Assembly: GCA_034620365.1 (NCBI GenBank)
Contig: JAQGEQ010000192.1
Coordinates: forward strand, 4,273,001 to 4,337,000
DNA length: 64,000 nucleotides
Direction of reading: 5' to 3'
From: Pegea sp. RAD2-039
Taxonomy: Eukaryota > Chordata > Thaliacea > Salpida > Salpidae
Shown here: positions 1-11,900 of the stretch, piece after piece
Layout of the letters: every line of letters begins with the position of its first letter
Position numbering within the stretch: the stretch's first letter is position 1
Program-made: the position numbers and the translations under genes
The notes under the pieces: generated by a model
What the model was told of the DNA's origin: nothing
What the model saw: only the letters and a program-made list of their open reading frames with translations
Databases searched by the model: none

Positions 1-1561
1 ATTATTCTTTTATTGTATTAGTAAAATGTAATATGGTTGATAAATTTCTTTAAAATTTATGGAAAATGTCTGAGTTTTTAATCTAATATTAAGTTATATC
101 TACAAAATATTAGGCTAAGATTTCAATCTTCAAACAATTTACGTTATACTAAGTATTCTGATGATTAATTCTTTTCCTTTTATTTACCTTCACCTTTCAT
201 TATTTTGTTTTTGTGTTTTGACACTCTTAAGCAATTCAGATGCTTAAAAAACATTCAGAAACATTAATGACAATTAATTGTTAACTGCAATTGGAAAAAG
301 TTGTAGATTTCTAGCAACCGATGAATCGGAGGAAACATAAGCTATTTGGGAGGACTTGCATTCGACCTTTGACCTGAGCTGAGTTACGTAAAAGAAAGCT
401 TATTTATAACTAATGACGCTAATGTTAATGTCATTTCCTGAAAGTAATGTCGATTTGTCTAAGCTGCAACTGCCAAGGAGAGTGTTTGAAAAATGGTAAA
501 CAACGAAAATAAATTAGAGCTTCTGAAAAAATTTTGTGATTATAGATTTGGTCTTTTGTATCTATTAGGATTAATATATATATATAATAATAAATAAATA
601 ATATGATAATATAATAAATTAAATGGAATATTAAAAGGCTATGGAGACTTCAATTTTAAATTCTAAAGTTTTTATTGATAAATTTTTTCGTTTTATTTAA
701 GTATTAGTTAAGTTACGTATCAAGTCGAAATAATTAATTAAGTATTTTGGTAAAAGTGTGACTGAAATATTTGTTTAAAGATATTCAGGTTTTGTTTTTC
801 AGTAAAGTCTACTATTTAACTCTATCATATCTACAAAGTTTTCAAAAGATTATGATGTACTATGTAAAACGAAAAAAAAATCATTCTATAAAAAAAGTCA
901 TTTTATCAATTTGAATTACAATTTAAAAAAAAAATTGTTATCACATAGAGAAAAAAACTTTTAAATATGATTTTATTCTAAATAAAAAACATTTGGAACA
1001 AATTATTTAATGATTTCGGTTTTTGATTCTAAAAATATTAGTAAGATTTTTTAATAATTAATGTCAAAATGTTATTGACAAAAATTGATTGTCAAAAGCT
1101 GAGCAAAATTTCAGTTATTTCTTACGTGGCAAACGCTATGTTCTCATGAGAGAGAGTTAATTCTGAAATATGTAATGGCGATATTGAAGATATAATACCA
1201 GAAAAAATTAAATTCTTTTTTATTGCAATTTTATACAAAAGTAAATTTCGTTTTATTGTTTAACAAATACTTTCTAACTTTTAGGCAGACAAAGATTCAT
1301 AGTATTAGTTGAATTCAATATTGTAATGAAAATTTTATAGACTTAATCATCTCAGACAAAATTACTCGTTAGAATATCTTTACTTACACTTTTTTTTCAT
1401 AAATGAGTAAAATAAACAAAAACTTCGAGACTGTTAATAACTAAATATATTTAAGTTTCGATAAAATAATTTTTTAGGATTTACATTGATATCTCGGAGC
1501 TAGTTTGTTGTAGCAGCGAATTATTTGTTGCAACGTTAAACTTGATTTATTGTCAACTCAG
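1..1561. other. Upstream intron or intergenic DNA, no exon supported
   Basis: AT-rich sequence ending in a splice acceptor (tcaactcag) at 1561. It is probably intron of the homeobox gene whose recognition-helix exon follows. The exon carrying homeodomain residues 1-46 was not found here, so it most likely lies left of the window. No RNA gene or repeat was recognised. Confidence 0.5.
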
Positions 1562-2573
1562 GTCTGGTTTCAAAACCGACGTGCAAAACACCGCCGATCA
1601 GAAAGATCAATAAGTAGCAGAATTGTTCCTCTTCATCATTCTTTGCATCATCATGGCTCTAATACTGGTAAATGAAATAATAAATCAATTGTCCCAAAAT
1701 ACAAATGATTGCTACTACCATTTACAATTGAAAATGCATAGCTTTTCGGCTATGTACAAAAGCAGTTTTCTTTTCATCTTTAAACATGGTTTGATTGGTG
1801 CGCTGATTTCAAGGCTCATGAATTATTAGAAACAAAAAGTATACGTTCACTTCAATGTCATTGCAACAGCATCTTTTTGTTTTTGTTGATCTGTCTTAAA
1901 GTTTTCAGATTTTGCAAACTTCTTTTGATTTGTTTGAAGCTTAAGAGTAAATAATTGAAGATCATCACAGTGTGAACAGAAATGTGCAATGAATGGTCAT
2001 GTAGTTTATGTGATTAGACAAAGACTCGTAAGATAATAAAAATACACGATGAAACAGAACGAAAGATGTTTTAGAGGTATGAAACAAGTGAAGTTTTTCT
2101 TTTTTATTGTGTAACTTTCTTGTAAACTCTGAAACCTGTTTGAGTTTACTTTAACGATTCGAAAATCGAAGGTTCAAGATTTCGATTAAAAGGTAGATTT
2201 GTTTCGATGAAAAGCTTTCTTTCTTTCTAGACTTAACCTCTCTTTACGCTCGAGTAAAATCCTAATTAAATGCTAGAAACGATCAGAAGAAGATAATTTA
2301 GCAGCAAAATATAATTCATTTTGTCAAACATTTTCAATACGGTGCAAAGCTCTCCATCGTAAACAAAAGCTTTAAATGATTCTTTTCTATCTTGCAATGT
2401 TTCCCTCAATTTTTATACTTTCTTTTATTTTACCTAATTGCTTTATTATTTCATTATTGCCTTTATCAATAATACTTCCAGCGAAAACACTCTTTTGCAT
2501 GAGAGATGAAAATGAAGAAACGCTGAAGCAAAGGCGGCTTCGTGTTCATTCATGGGTGCTGAAGCATATCTAG
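1562..2573 (+). CDS. PRD-class homeobox gene, last two exons (5' partial)
   Basis: Two exons are joined in phase. Exon 1562-1667 starts exactly at homeodomain residue 47 and encodes VWFQNRRAKHRRSERS, the DNA-recognition helix with Gln50, Asn51 and Ala54, then a His-rich stretch. It ends in phase 1 at a gtaaat donor. Exon 2482-2573 follows acceptor cttccag; the split codon gives Ala, then about 30 basic residues (including KQRRLRVHSW) and a TAG. An intron between homeodomain residues 46 and 47 is typical of PRD-class genes. The product should be a nuclear sequence-specific transcription factor. The final exon sits where an OAR motif would lie, but the resemblance is weak. The subfamily is not assigned: His56 is unusual, and the 'RSER' that follows recalls Prrx or Prop types. 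The homeodomain call is firm; the second exon is supported only by phase, splice site and a nearby poly(A) signal. Confidence 0.72.
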
Positions 2574-2612
2574 AGAACAGCTTATGCTTTCTGGAACAAT
2601 CTCTCATTACAG

Positions 2613-2618
2613 AATAAA
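2613..2618 (+). terminator. Polyadenylation signal of homeobox gene
   Basis: AATAAA lies 40 nt after the TAG of the homeobox last exon and about 320 nt before the collagen start codon. This supports the gene ending here. Confidence 0.55.
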
Positions 2619-2935
2619 AGGAAAAAAGATTTTAAAATTTCAAAGTAAATTAAAAAGATTTGAAAGAGTTTTTAGACTTACGATGATTTGTTATCATAGT
2701 TTCAGTTTTTCTAACTCTATATTTGCTGGTTTTATTGTTTGTTAGTTTGCAAAATTAGAACTGTGTAAAAGATTTTGTTTTTGATTTGCTGAAGAAAAAG
2801 TACTAATTTCAAGTTTTTGAATTTACAAATAAAGATTAAGAAACAATTAATTTCTAACATTTTTTTTAAACACTTTTTTCTGAAACTGAACAATTGATTC
2901 AGGAGTGATAAGTTGTTGGAAAAAGTCGGGCGGTA

Positions 2936-5900
2936 ATGTTCACCTGCTGCAAACCTTTCCAGCTTGGCGTCTTGTTGCTTCTATTACTCGCAAGCTCACA
3001 GGTGACCGGGCGACGAAGGTCACGTGATCAGATACTAAAAAGAAGCAAGAAAATAACAATCGATGGTTATTACACTGTTAGTGGTGTCTCACCTGATATT
3101 TCAAAACAAGAACCAATTCAAAAAAAAAGGAGGAAAAAAGATATGAATGCTTTAGCCCTCCGGAAACGTCGAAGATCAACGGTTACTAGGCAACAAAACT
3201 CGACTCTTCAAAGTTTTAAACACTTTTCAGCGTCCACTCAAGAAAATGTGATCCCAGATAAGGTCCAACTGAATGAAAAACCTATTTACATTTCGTGGAC
3301 TTCGTGGTCTTCTTGGTCTTCCTGGTCGAGTTGGAATCCTCTTGATGATATACCGGTAACTGTTTACTTCCTAATTTTAACTTATGCGGTTACCAATTAG
3401 TCAAGTTTGTATGATTACACTTCATTTACATGAAACTGATTTTAATCGGCTAATTTGTAACCACTTGCGGTTTTAATGGATTACAGCTAATCTAAACGCT
3501 TTTATCAAATAAAAAAGATCAGAAATTTAGTAATTTGTATAAATTAATTAAAAAGTTGAAGTCACTCTTTGTATAACTCTAATCTTATCATGTAACATTG
3601 AAACATCAATTGTTTGATTTGAATTATAAACGTAACTATAGAAAAATTGATTTAATTATTTTCTTGTCTAATTTGATGCATTGTCCTAACCTCGTAATGA
3701 CCTAACCACCAACATGCCTACATAATCAAATTTCATGCTTTGGTGAGCAGCTTCAATTACTACCCTACTGTCGCTACAAATTAGTAGAGAAATTCAATAA
3801 CCAAAACCAATGTTGAACTTTTATGTAAAAATTATCCTGTTTATGATGTTCCATTAAAAAAATATTTCAGTTTAGATTGATTAGATAAGAAGTTTTAAAT
3901 AAAAAATTGTATTTATTTTTATATGTCCAGCTCTAAGATTTTTTTAATTTCACTAAAATGAACTTTAAATTAACTGAGATATTTTTCAATATGTTTTTAT
4001 CTGTGAGGTAAGCTATAATTTAGATTCAAATTAATTCTAAACTCTGAAAAAAATGTTCAAATTTCTCTAACAATTTTGCTATGAAGGTACCAATTTTACC
4101 ATTGAAAGGACCAAAAGGCTTCAAGGTAACAGCTATTTTGGCATTTTGCTGAATTTGAAACAATTTTTGTCAAAATTTAAAGGGAGATAAGGGAGTAGAA
4201 GGGACACGTGGTCAAAAAGGAGCTCGTGGTCCACCTGGGCCAGAAGGTCCACCAACTTATGGAATTGAGCTCGATAAAATGGTAAGATTAAGCTGAATGA
4301 TAATAATTTTTTTAAACGAAAAATTTGTATTGTAGGTTCGAGGACCTCCGGGGTTGCCTGGGAGAAAGGGGCGCGCAGGATACCCGGTACTTAACATCAA
4401 CTTCTATTTCATATTTCTGAATTTGTTACTTTTTATAGGGACCTCCTGGCTTCGAAGGGTACCGGGGCTGGGATGGACCAGCAGGAATTGAGGTGGTAAC
4501 ACATTGTTGATATCCAAAGATTAATTGAAAAACTGTTGCAGGGAGCTCGAGGGATTCGGGGTCCAAAAGGAAGAAAGGGAGCCCCTGGAAGGCGGGGACG
4601 GAAAGGTCAGAAAGGAAAGAAAGGTCGACGAGGGGAGCCAGGGCCCCAGGTAAATAAAGAGCTTTGCGTGTTAAGATCATTATAAGATCTATCAGGGAGA
4701 AGATGGATTTTATGGACACAGAGGACCTCCTGGAGATCCTGGAAACTTTGTAAGATTTCAGAGTGAGAAATAAGATGATGATCAATATAATTGATTTTTT
4801 CTTTTTAGGGATATCCAGGAAGAAGAGGTCCAAAGGGGGATAAAGGGATAAAAGGAGAACAGGTTTATGATTGTTTGGAAGTGAAGAAGCCCTAAAAACA
4901 TTTTCTACTTGATTTCAGGGAATACAAGGACTAGTTGGAGTTCGAGGATTCCATGGTGCTTATGTGAGTTTTGTGGAAAGAAAATTGAGTTGATTAAAAT
5001 TTCAATGTTTTAAGACATTTTCAGAGCACTAAAAAGCAAATAATCTGTAGTCTTGTTTCTTGAAAACAGAATCCAGAAATCCAACCAAATGACATTTTGT
5101 GCAAAAAAAATAGTTAATCAATTTCATACTGCTTTAAAAATCAGTTTTAAAAGAAAACAAATCCGCATAATCGAAGGTTTAATTGAAAAATATCACATTG
5201 TCTAAGAGCTAATTCTAATTCTCTAAAGACTATAATTGATGAACAAAGTATCGAGGTTGCTAAAAGAGTTTGTGAATGAAGGAACAAATTTAGTTCATGA
5301 TAATAAAATAATATAATACCAGCTTTATAATCAATCTTGATTATGTTAACTTTAAAATAGTATAGAATGAAGCTTGTTTGTTCTGAAGTTTATACAAGTT
5401 TGTAAACTTTATTTTTTATGTCAAGTTCAGTTCAACCTTTTTAGAACAGCTCTTTTACGAGTACAAACTAATTATCATCAAAATATCTTACCTGTTGTAA
5501 AAACAGTTTTGTGAAATAATGGTTTTTTAAACTAGGGTCCTAGAGGTTTTCCAGGAAGACGTGGTTTACCTGGCAAACAAGGATCTCTGGTAATTACCAA
5601 ATGTTGCTATTTTCTAGCAGAACTGAACCACATATTTTTAAATAGTTCTCATTTTATAGTTATACTGAAGAAAAAAAAAGCATAAATATTATACCATATA
5701 TAAAATAAATTCATTTTATTACAGGGAGTTCCAGGTCATTCTGGATACAATGGAATGCCTGGAGTAGTGGTTTGTACTTAATATTTTTGATCTTAATTAA
5801 ATACTCGGATAAACAGCAGTAAACATAACATGAAAAAACCTCTATTGAAACGATAACTTGATGTAAAATTAAAGTTACTTAGTTTATATTTATTATGCTA

Positions 5901-8900
5901 CTACTAAGGTTTGATATAACCAATCACTTTAGTACTCAACTTTTTAAACGTTTTGATTGTAAATGGGATTTTTTATATAAAATACGTTTAAATTTAAATT
6001 ATAATACTTTTTTTATGCTTTTAACTTGCTAAAAATTATAAACAAAAACCTAAAAATAGAAATTTTCTTGGTTTGCAAACTCAGTTAAAGAGTCATTTTA
6101 TAATTTACTCAGTGCTTAGTTGCTAGTTGAATCATTAAAAAAGGCCAACTAAATTGATATTGGTACGGTTACACTAAAATAGTATAAGTTAAAAACAAAT
6201 ATAAAATTACTCAGCTAAAACTGCAATTAGATTAAGGGCTGAGCCAGTATTAGAATTTAAAATGAAAAGTTCAGAAATCAAAACACCACAAGCTATTTAA
6301 AAGGTTAATGAAATAATTAAAATTAGGGTTTGGCTATTTAACAGAATTGACTTGATAAAAATTGTTACGTTTTCCTATGCTATTACTATAGACATTTACA
6401 TTTGTTAGAGTTCGTTATAATCATAATTTGATTATTGATATTTCGATAAAAAAGTTATTGCTTGAACTTTTCACCACTAGTTACTATTTTTGCACTTTTA
6501 CAGTAGATATTAAAGGAACTGTAAAGTATGATTAAGTGTTTAAACCCCAAAGCAAAGTTAGTTAAGGAAAGCTAACTAATTTCAGATTTTATTATAATCT
6601 TATTATGTTCTATTTTACCTGTTCTAAAAACTTTACAAAAATTTATCGTTATAAGAAATTGTTTGAATCATAAAATATTGAAATCTCCGATTTATTTCTA
6701 TTATACTAGCAATTATATTTCAGGGAACTCAAGGGTTGCCAGGTACAATTGGAATGAAAGGGAACGCTGGAACGATGGTACAGCACTAAATATCACTTTC
6801 ACATTTTTTTAAATTTAGCATTGTTCTACATCAACAAAAACTATAGATAACTTCGTTGCTGAATAAACTTGATAAGTTATAAATAGTTGATATCAACTTT
6901 TAGGGAGACTCGGGGACAATGGGTCTTAGAGGACGAAGTGGCCCGAAGGTTTGAATCTTAGAATCTTTTTACAAAAAGCTTTTAGATAATTTGGAAATGA
7001 TCAAATTTCAGGGAGTAGAAGGCGGTGAAGGTAAAAAGGGCGATAAAGGAGAAGCAGGCACACCAGTTAGTATTTTTATCTGAGAAAACCTTTTATTTAA
7101 TTGATTTTCAATAATGGTCATTGACTTTTGGTGTCATTTTTAGGGTCGTAAAGGTGTGCAGGGTAGCAAAGGAGCAAAAGGACGGCAGGTAGTTACTTGT
7201 TCTTTGCTTGTTGCTGTTAAAACTTTTTAAAATTATCAAGTTAACAATCATAAGTTGTGTTTGAGATCAGGGCGAGCATGGTGAACCTGGAAAAGTTGGA
7301 GAAAAGGGTAAAACTGGAGCTGAAGGTCCCCCAGGAAACATAGGAAAGCAAGGACTCAAAGGAGATGCAGTATGTTAAGTTTCTAACAAGGGCTGATTTG
7401 AACTTGTAATGTTTTCAGGGCAAACGAGGTATTCCAGGTATCAAAGGATCGCAAGGTCCTCGAGGAGATAAGGTTTGTGGGTTTTAGAGTTGATGCTTTT
7501 TAAAATATAATTTTTAGGGTATTGCTGGTGAAATGGGTCGAAAGGGAAGTTTTGGACCTCCTGGAAAAGACGGATTGAATGGAAAGGCTGGACCGCAAGG
7601 TGAACCAGGTATTAATGGAGATCCAGTGAGTTAGTTATCATCAACTTCATTTGAACTTCTTACATCTTATTTGGTGATCAGGGTGATTATGGAGAGAGAG
7701 GTTATCAAGGAAGACTCGGTTTGAAAGGAATGAAGGTTTGAATCTCTTTCAGTAAATTTTGATCTTCTGCTTTTGGTTGAAATGTTTTGTTTATCTTCAA
7801 GTATTAATTTTTGCTATCAATGTTCATGCTTGTCTGGCGATGTGATTGTAACTTTGAATTGTAAGCCAGCAACTCTGATTTAAATCCTAATAAAAGTCAT
7901 TCAAGACGATTTTGAGGATTGACTTAAAAAACTTCTCTCTCAAAAGCACTAAGGTTCAGTGTTTTACAAGCAAACCTTGTACTTGGTAACCAAAGGTGCT
8001 AAGGACTTGCCTGTTACTTTCAAATGCAGCAAAGCACTTACTTTGGCATTTTGTAAGCTTTTTATAAGCATCTTTAATTAATAGGGAAGCAAGGGAATGC
8101 GTGGCTTTCGCGGCAAAAATGGACAGAAGGGCGAAAAAGTAAGCAAGTTAAACTGAGTTGAGCAAATTCAAATTGTTTTCATTCACAAAAAATATTTGTA
8201 ATTTTTAAAGGGGCTCAACGGTATAAACGGCATTAATGGAAAAAAGGGGAAACAAGTAAGTAAGAAAGTTTGGACAAATTGTTGGATCATTATAACACTG
8301 TAATTAGGGCAAACCTGGTACAAAAGGAAGAATTGGGAAGGAAGGGTTCAATGGGGCGAAAGTATTTTGAATTTTTACATCTAATGACTTTATATTGAAT
8401 AAATGAATATTGAATTTTTGTAATCGTTTGTCTGAACAAGTTTGTCACTTCCTTGAGCTGTTAATTGTAATATTAAAAACTTTTCAAGGGTGCCAAAGGA
8501 AAGTCGGCAAAAGCAGGAAAGAAAGGCACTAAGGTGAAATCACCATCATAATCACTCCTTGTTGCAAACATACTTTTTCTCAGGGAATTAAAGGAGATAT
8601 TGGTATCTCTGGAACTGATGGTCATCAAGGAGATCGAGTGAGTCGGCCTCATTTATCACAAATTGTAAGCCTGATTATTTCTCCCAGGGCCAAGCTGGGA
8701 TTCCTGGCGAAAAAGGTGAACCAGGAATCAAAGGAGCTAAAGTGAGTCTTCAAAGTTGATTATCAAAAGTATAATTTTTGAATTATAGGGAGTACATGGT
8801 AAAATGGGACTGGTTGGGCCGAGAGGTCAACGAGGAACGTATGTAAGTAAGTCAGTTTAAATATTTAAACTTATGTATGTACTTTCTAATTGCTTATTCT

Positions 8901-11900
8901 GGTTGTCTTATGATTAACTAAGCTTAAGTGATATGTAAGACATAACAACTTACATAAGTTCAATTTAGTAGATTCGGTATCTTAACTTTAAAAAACTCCT
9001 CAGCCAATGAAAGCAAACCAAGAAAAACACATGCTCCTTAAAAATATTGTTCACATTGTTGGTTACTTGAAATTAATACTTAGATTAAATAAACTAAACA
9101 ATTATTAAAGTCTAGATTAAACATTTTGTATACAAACTTATCATGGAGTTATCAATGTAACTTGTGACTTGAATTATTAAAAATATTTAAATTTGTTGTT
9201 CTCATCCTTAATTCTAAATATTTTGTTTCTACTTTAGCTTAACTAAAACTAGTTGAGTGTTTATCCACAAGCAATCGTCTGAGCTAATTTGAAAACTACT
9301 TAAAATATTAAAACATATGTTTAAAACTTGCATAAGCTGTGTAACATGAGTACTCTAAATAATAAATTATAGTTATCAACAGTAAAACTAAACAGTCTAA
9401 CGAGATTTATCAGAATTTAAGCACTTAGGTAAAAGTTGGAGTTGTTATAAATTTAATAATTAAGTTGTTGAACTAAGTTGTTGAATGAAAATTTTTCGAT
9501 GAAAATAATTAAAACCAGCTTCTTAAACCTAACTTGATTTAGATCTTCTTCATACAACAAATGTAATGGCGCCAATAATCTGTTTTGGAATTCTTCCAAA
9601 ATCTGCCAGAATTTCATCAGTTGTTTTGTACTAGAGTATAAAACTGCCACGAGTTCTAATTAATTTTAATGTTTCATTTAGAATGATTACTAATTTGTAT
9701 ACATTTTGAAGAAAATATTATTCAACATAAAATCAATAGTATGAAAATATTTTGAAACAAACAAAGTTAAATGATCTAAATAAGTCATTACTACTTTCCT
9801 TTAAACAAAATGATTAATTAAAGGAAGCCAAAAATCGATTAAAATATATCAATTAAAAACAAACAGCAAGTCAAACAGACTGGTAGAATGATTTGTTTGC
9901 ATAATGCAAAATTTTTAAAAAATCGAATAATTATTTGAAAAGTTTTTCAGAGCTTACAGTTGAACAATTATCAATTCATTAGTCCTCATCTTACAAGAAA
10001 CTAATCTATAATAACGTCTTTAACCTGGAAATATTTATTTAATCTGAAAAGCGTCTTTATGTTTTAAACCTTTCCGATAATTTACCATCTTGCGAAATTC
10101 TTATATTCAAACAAGTATTGACTTCTCGTTTTACTTTTAATTGATTTGCAATTTTAAAAATCTTTAAAAGCTTATTACTTGACCTTAGCTAAGCTAAAAC
10201 AGTATCAAAAGTCTTACTTATTAAATAATACTCGAATTCTTGTTAAAAGGGATTGCCGGGTGAGCCTGGTCCTAAAGGTAAAAATGGAACAGCTGGTGCA
10301 AAGGTAATATTGATGATCCTTCTAGTTTGCTTATGATTTTTAAACCTCAACTATTCAGGGCATGAAAGGGTACCCTGGATATAAAGGAAATGTTGGGTTA
10401 GCGGGGAAAAAAGTCAGTTAGGATCACTTAAAACGTATTATGTAATGTTTGAAATGTCTTTTAGGGGGTGAAGAACAATACTAAAGGATCAAAAGGTCGC
10501 AAAGGTGTTCAGGTATATTTGAAAATAAGCAAGTTTTTAATTATTGAAATTTTATGTAAGCGTTCAGTAAAAAGTTTTCGACAAAGAAAATAGAAAAATG
10601 ATTTTAATGTAAAAAATCATTTTGAATAAAAGACAAACTCAATCATGATAAATATGTCTTTATAACAAAAGTACTTGTGAACATTTTAAATAATTAGAAG
10701 GATAATATTTTGTTCAAAATTAAGACGAAAACAAACATTCAGTAATTACATTCAGTTTCCTTAAAAATCAAGAATATTTTTACAGGGATTTAAAGGATAC
10801 CGAGGCGCTCCTGGACATAGCGGCCAAAAGGTTTGATTTCTGCTACAAATTTAAGCTTTCAGTTTTTTTCATCGTCTTTATGATAAGCAAACAACCGAAA
10901 TTTTAAAGATGATCAACCCTTTTCCATTTATTGGTAGAGGTTGCTAATAAAATCTTCAACTACCTTTGTGTTGTAGAATCTACAGTTTGAGACTCATTAA
11001 TTACTAAATAAGTTGTTCTAAGAATACCAAGCGAAGCTTAGTGACAAACTTTCTCTTTTTGTTTTGACAAACTTATTGTCCGCGGTTTAGGGACTTCCTG
11101 GTGAGAAAGGCTTTGCAGGAAAGGAAGGGGGTCGAGGAACTCGAGTGAGTTATAACTGAGTGGTTCGGCTTGTTGTAAAATTGATGAACTTGAAAGGGGG
11201 ATGAAGGACCGAAAGGACCTGTTGGTCTCCCTGGACGAGTTGGGTTTCAAGTAAGCTGCCAATTTTAAGAATAGCTTTACATTGTTTATGTTCAATTCTA
11301 TTTTTAGGGTCCCGATGGATATGTGGGAATTCGTGGGCGCCCAGGACCCAACGGAGTCAAGGTTTCTTCTTTCAAATGTATCTTGGAACTAACAAATAAA
11401 TCAGTTTCAACTGATCGACTTTTCTTTAGAGTTTTTCAAGAAATTCGATAGTTTACAATTTGAGGCTTATGTCTTAGTTCAAATCGCTCAAACATACTTG
11501 CTAAAATCTATTTTATTCACCAGGGAGTTAGAGGTAATAGAGGAATGTACGGCAGATCAGGAGCACCTGGCTTACCAGTAAGTACTCAAGACATGTGATC
11601 AGCACACATTGATGGTTGTACTTTGATAAAATAACAACTTAAAAAGTAGTTTTCAGTTAGTAATTGTTAGAGCGTTGATATTTATAAAGCAATCTTTGGT
11701 TTTAAGCCAGTTTTTGGTTGCTAACTGAATTAAAATCGAAAGGGTTTGCGTGGTATTGAGGGCTATCCGGGATTTCCAGGCCCTAAAGGTCAAAAAGGGT
11801 CTAAAGGACAGACTGGAAACAAAGGTACAGCTGCTAAAGGCTTCCAGGTAAGTTAAAAACTGAAATGTTAAACGATTAAAGAAATGAGTAAACATCTGAA

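Noticed and set aside
420..505. Possible first homeodomain exon (frame reading KLQLPRRVFEK before a gtaaac)
   Set aside because: The invariant Leu16 position would be Pro, upstream residues do not fit helix 1, and its end phase does not match the 46/47 intron without a further exon that I could not find.
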